From positions 1 through 64,000 of the forward strand of contig JAFRJM010000019.1 of assembly GCA_017432285.1 (NCBI GenBank): a DNA stretch of 64,000 bases, given 5' to 3'. The DNA is from Oscillospiraceae bacterium. Lineage in GTDB: Bacteria; Bacillota; Clostridia; Oscillospirales; Ruminococcaceae. The notes under the pieces are model-generated. The model was not told the DNA's origin. It saw nothing but the letters and a program-made list of their open reading frames with translations, and did not search any database. The stretch's first letter is position 1. Every line of letters begins with the position of its first letter. The position numbers and the translations under genes were made by a program. This document shows positions 62,560 through 64,000 of the stretch, piece after piece.

Positions 62560-63837
62560 CTAACCGATAATTGTGATTCCGTCGAGAAGGAGATAGAAAT
62601 AAGGTGCGCTTCTTACTTCGCTTTCATGGATATATCCATCTTTTACTACTTCGGTGTCAGGTGTGTAATCAGGGTCGAATACACAGTCTGCCAGATAACT
62701 GGTCACGTATCCATCAGCATCCATTGTTGCGCTTGTGTTGGTGAATGTGTCAGGATTGACATAAGTGATGGTGAAAGTGCTGGTGTCATAGACATGGATC
62801 TCACCGCTCATGAGTTTTTCACGGACTTCTTCGAGTTTTTCTGCTGTGCCGGGAGCACATGCTTTTTCATTGATATCAGTAAGAGCAACAGAACCTGTAG
62901 CAAGAGTTCCGCACCAGTCTGTATCGAATGACTTACCGGCTTTAACTGCCTCGATCATGTAAGTCATATATGGACTCCAGTCGATACGGGAAGAAACAAG
63001 GAATGTGTTGGGGCATGAATCGATCGTGCTGCCGTTATAGGAGACGTTGGGAACACCTGCATTCTCGCATGCTGTAGGAGCACCCATAGAGTCAGCGTGC
63101 TGGCTTATAAGTTTGCATCCGCGGTCGATGAAGTGCTGAGCAGCTTCTTTTTCCAGTGTCTCTTCATACCATTCGCCTGTAAACGTTACTTCCATTTTGG
63201 CGGTCGGGCAGATGCTGCGTGCGCCAAGGTAGAAAGAAGTAAAGCCAGAATAAACTTCTGCGTAGGGTTTTGCTCCGACATAACCGATCAGTGCTTCTTC
63301 AGGTGTGAATTCGCCATTCTCGATCATCTCATTGAGCTTGAGACCTGCTACGACGCCTGCAAGATAACGGCCGTCATAAATGTGAGCAAAAGCATTGTGG
63401 AAGTTGGGAATATTCTCTGTCCATGCGCGGTCTCCGGTTGCAGAAACGAATTCAACATCGGGGAATTCTTTTGCTGCTTCGATCATGTATGGCTGGTGAC
63501 CGAAACTGTCGGAGAAAACGAGGGAGCAGCCTGCGTCGACAAGTTCTTCGGCTGCAGTCAGGCATTCGCTGTCTTCCGGAATACCGACTTTCTGGATGTA
63601 CTCAACACCTTCTGCTTCGCAGACTTCTTTTGCAGAACGCATGAAGTTGAGGTCATAAGTGGAGTTCTCGTCATGAAGGAAGATAAATCCGATCTTGATC
63701 TTCTCCGGTTCTGACGGGGAAGGAGTGTCAGGTGTGCCTGGATCGGCAGGAGTGTCATTTCCGCCGCTGCTGCCACCGCAGGCAGCCAATCCAAAGACGA
63801 GTACCAGTGCCATTAAAAGTGCAAAGAGTTTTTTCAT
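62560..63837 (-). CDS. BMP family ABC transporter substrate-binding lipoprotein
   Basis: 425-residue lipoprotein of the basic membrane protein (Med/PnrA) family. Signal peptide with lipobox LAAC (Cys near residue 20), then a Gly/Pro/Asp-rich linker. The BMP fold follows: IGFIFLHDENSTYDLNFMRSAKE, VFSDSFGHQPYMIEAAKEFP, NFHNAFAHIYDGRYLAGVVAG, GYVGAKPYAEVYSGFTSF and QHADSMGAP. Binding proteins of this family bind nucleosides; the next genes supply matching ATPase and permeases. First gene of its operon. Confidence 0.92.
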   Translation of the reverse strand: MKKLFALLMALVLVFGLAACGGSSGGNDTPADPGTPDTPSPSEPEKIKIGFIFLHDENSTYDLNFMRSAKEVCEAEGVEYIQKVGIPEDSECLTAAEELVDAGCSLVFSDSFGHQPYMIEAAKEFPDVEFVSATGDRAWTENIPNFHNAFAHIYDGRYLAGVVAGLKLNEMIENGEFTPEEALIGYVGAKPYAEVYSGFTSFYLGARSICPTAKMEVTFTGEWYEETLEKEAAQHFIDRGCKLISQHADSMGAPTACENAGVPNVSYNGSTIDSCPNTFLVSSRIDWSPYMTYMIEAVKAGKSFDTDWCGTLATGSVALTDINEKACAPGTAEKLEEVREKLMSGEIHVYDTSTFTITYVNPDTFTNTSATMDADGYVTSYLADCVFDPDYTPDTEVVKDGYIHESEVRSAPYFYLLLDGITIIG

Positions 63838-63879
63838 TTGATTTTCCGTCCTTTTTCATTTTTTGTACCAAGTTTAGGT

Positions 63880-63990
63880 CTGAAAATAAAAAAGAGAGAC
63901 ATTTACTGTCTCTTCCGGAACCACAAATCAGAGGGATAGATACATATACGATTCCCTTGCTGTTTTGTGCCGGTAGTCCCGCCATTTTCG
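63880..63990 (-). promoter_or_regulatory. Structured leader with terminator-like hairpin before the BMP operon
   Basis: Reading the minus strand, CCGG plus cacaaa (63964-63973) pairs with tttgtg plus CCGG (63915-63927). The enclosed AGGGA/TCCCT pair (63932-63936, 63953-63957) makes a second helix. Immediately after comes a 7-bp hairpin (63895-63901 with 63907-63913) and a T-rich run (63883-63893). Either a terminator of an upstream gene outside the window or the expression platform of a riboswitch; I could not match it to a known aptamer. Confidence 0.45.
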
Positions 63991-64000
63991 GCAGCGGGGT

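Noticed and set aside
63895-64000. Purine riboswitch in front of the BMP operon.
   Set aside because: CTACC-like bases occur, but the conserved junction and the paired L2/L3 loops cannot be assembled from what is visible, so I did not name a class.
1-64000. CRISPR arrays, rRNA and tRNA genes.
   Set aside because: No regularly spaced short repeats and no recognisable rRNA or tRNA sequence were seen on reading through the window.

Overview
The window looks like chromosomal DNA of an anaerobic, Gram-positive-type bacterium, probably a member of the Bacillota (Clostridia) from a gut or rumen habitat. The evidence is: solute-binding proteins with lipobox signal peptides; oxygen-sensitive biochemistry (anaerobic CbiK/CbiD/CbiG corrin route, a YjjI-type glycyl radical enzyme and its activase); a NifS-IscU-CysK cluster with an Rrf2 regulator; an AraR-type (GntR head plus LacI-like sensor) arabinose regulator; and plant-sugar genes. 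I cannot name a genus. There is no rRNA, tRNA, CRISPR array, transposase or phage gene in the window.

Region 1 (1-20226, + strand) is a nearly gap-free cobalamin operon. It opens with the 3' part of the cobaltochelatase gene cbiK, fused to a NEAT-like domain. Next come a lipoprotein with the same domain and a FecBCD/BtuFCD-type importer, then cbiB, cobD, cbiD, cbiL, cbiF, cbiG, cbiH, a cbiJ-cbiE-cbiT triple fusion, cbiA, cbiP, cbiC, a Cys-rich-domain/cobT fusion, cobU, cobS, a short second CobU-like gene and cobC. Most junctions overlap by a few bases. The set covers corrin ring assembly, amidation, aminopropanol attachment and lower-ligand assembly; cobA (precorrin-2 synthesis) and the adenosyltransferase are not in the window.

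Region 2 (20240-26300) holds convergent yjjW-yjjI, then cysK-iscU-iscS on the minus strand. These face a divergent Rrf2/IscR-like regulator whose promoter region carries inverted repeats. A short metallo-hydrolase-like fragment follows the regulator.

Region 3 (26315-58850) is the striking part. Ten consecutive type B carboxylesterase genes lie head to tail on the minus strand (27974-43663), followed by two smaller alpha/beta-hydrolase genes (26315-27875). Divergent from the array are an MFS transporter and, facing it, an AraR-type repressor. Beyond the repressor a plus-strand operon begins with an eleventh carboxylesterase. It continues with a sugar ABC transporter (binding protein, permease, double ATPase), aldose 1-epimerase, L-arabinose isomerase, an FGGY kinase, an esterase-fold protein lacking its nucleophile, and a fucose/arabinose-isomerase-family enzyme. 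TTGTACAA palindromes, close to the known AraR box, occur between the array and the MFS gene, over the araR promoter, and in front of the esterase/arabinose operon. My working model is an AraR-controlled regulon for uptake and cytoplasmic de-esterification of acylated (feruloyl, acetyl or similar) arabinose-containing compounds, then arabinose catabolism. No esterase in the array has a signal peptide, and the window has no glycoside hydrolase or araD.

Region 4 (58870-64000, minus strand) is a BMP-family (nucleoside-type) ABC importer: lipoprotein, double ATPase and two permeases. It is preceded by a structured leader ending in a terminator-like hairpin, cut by the window end.
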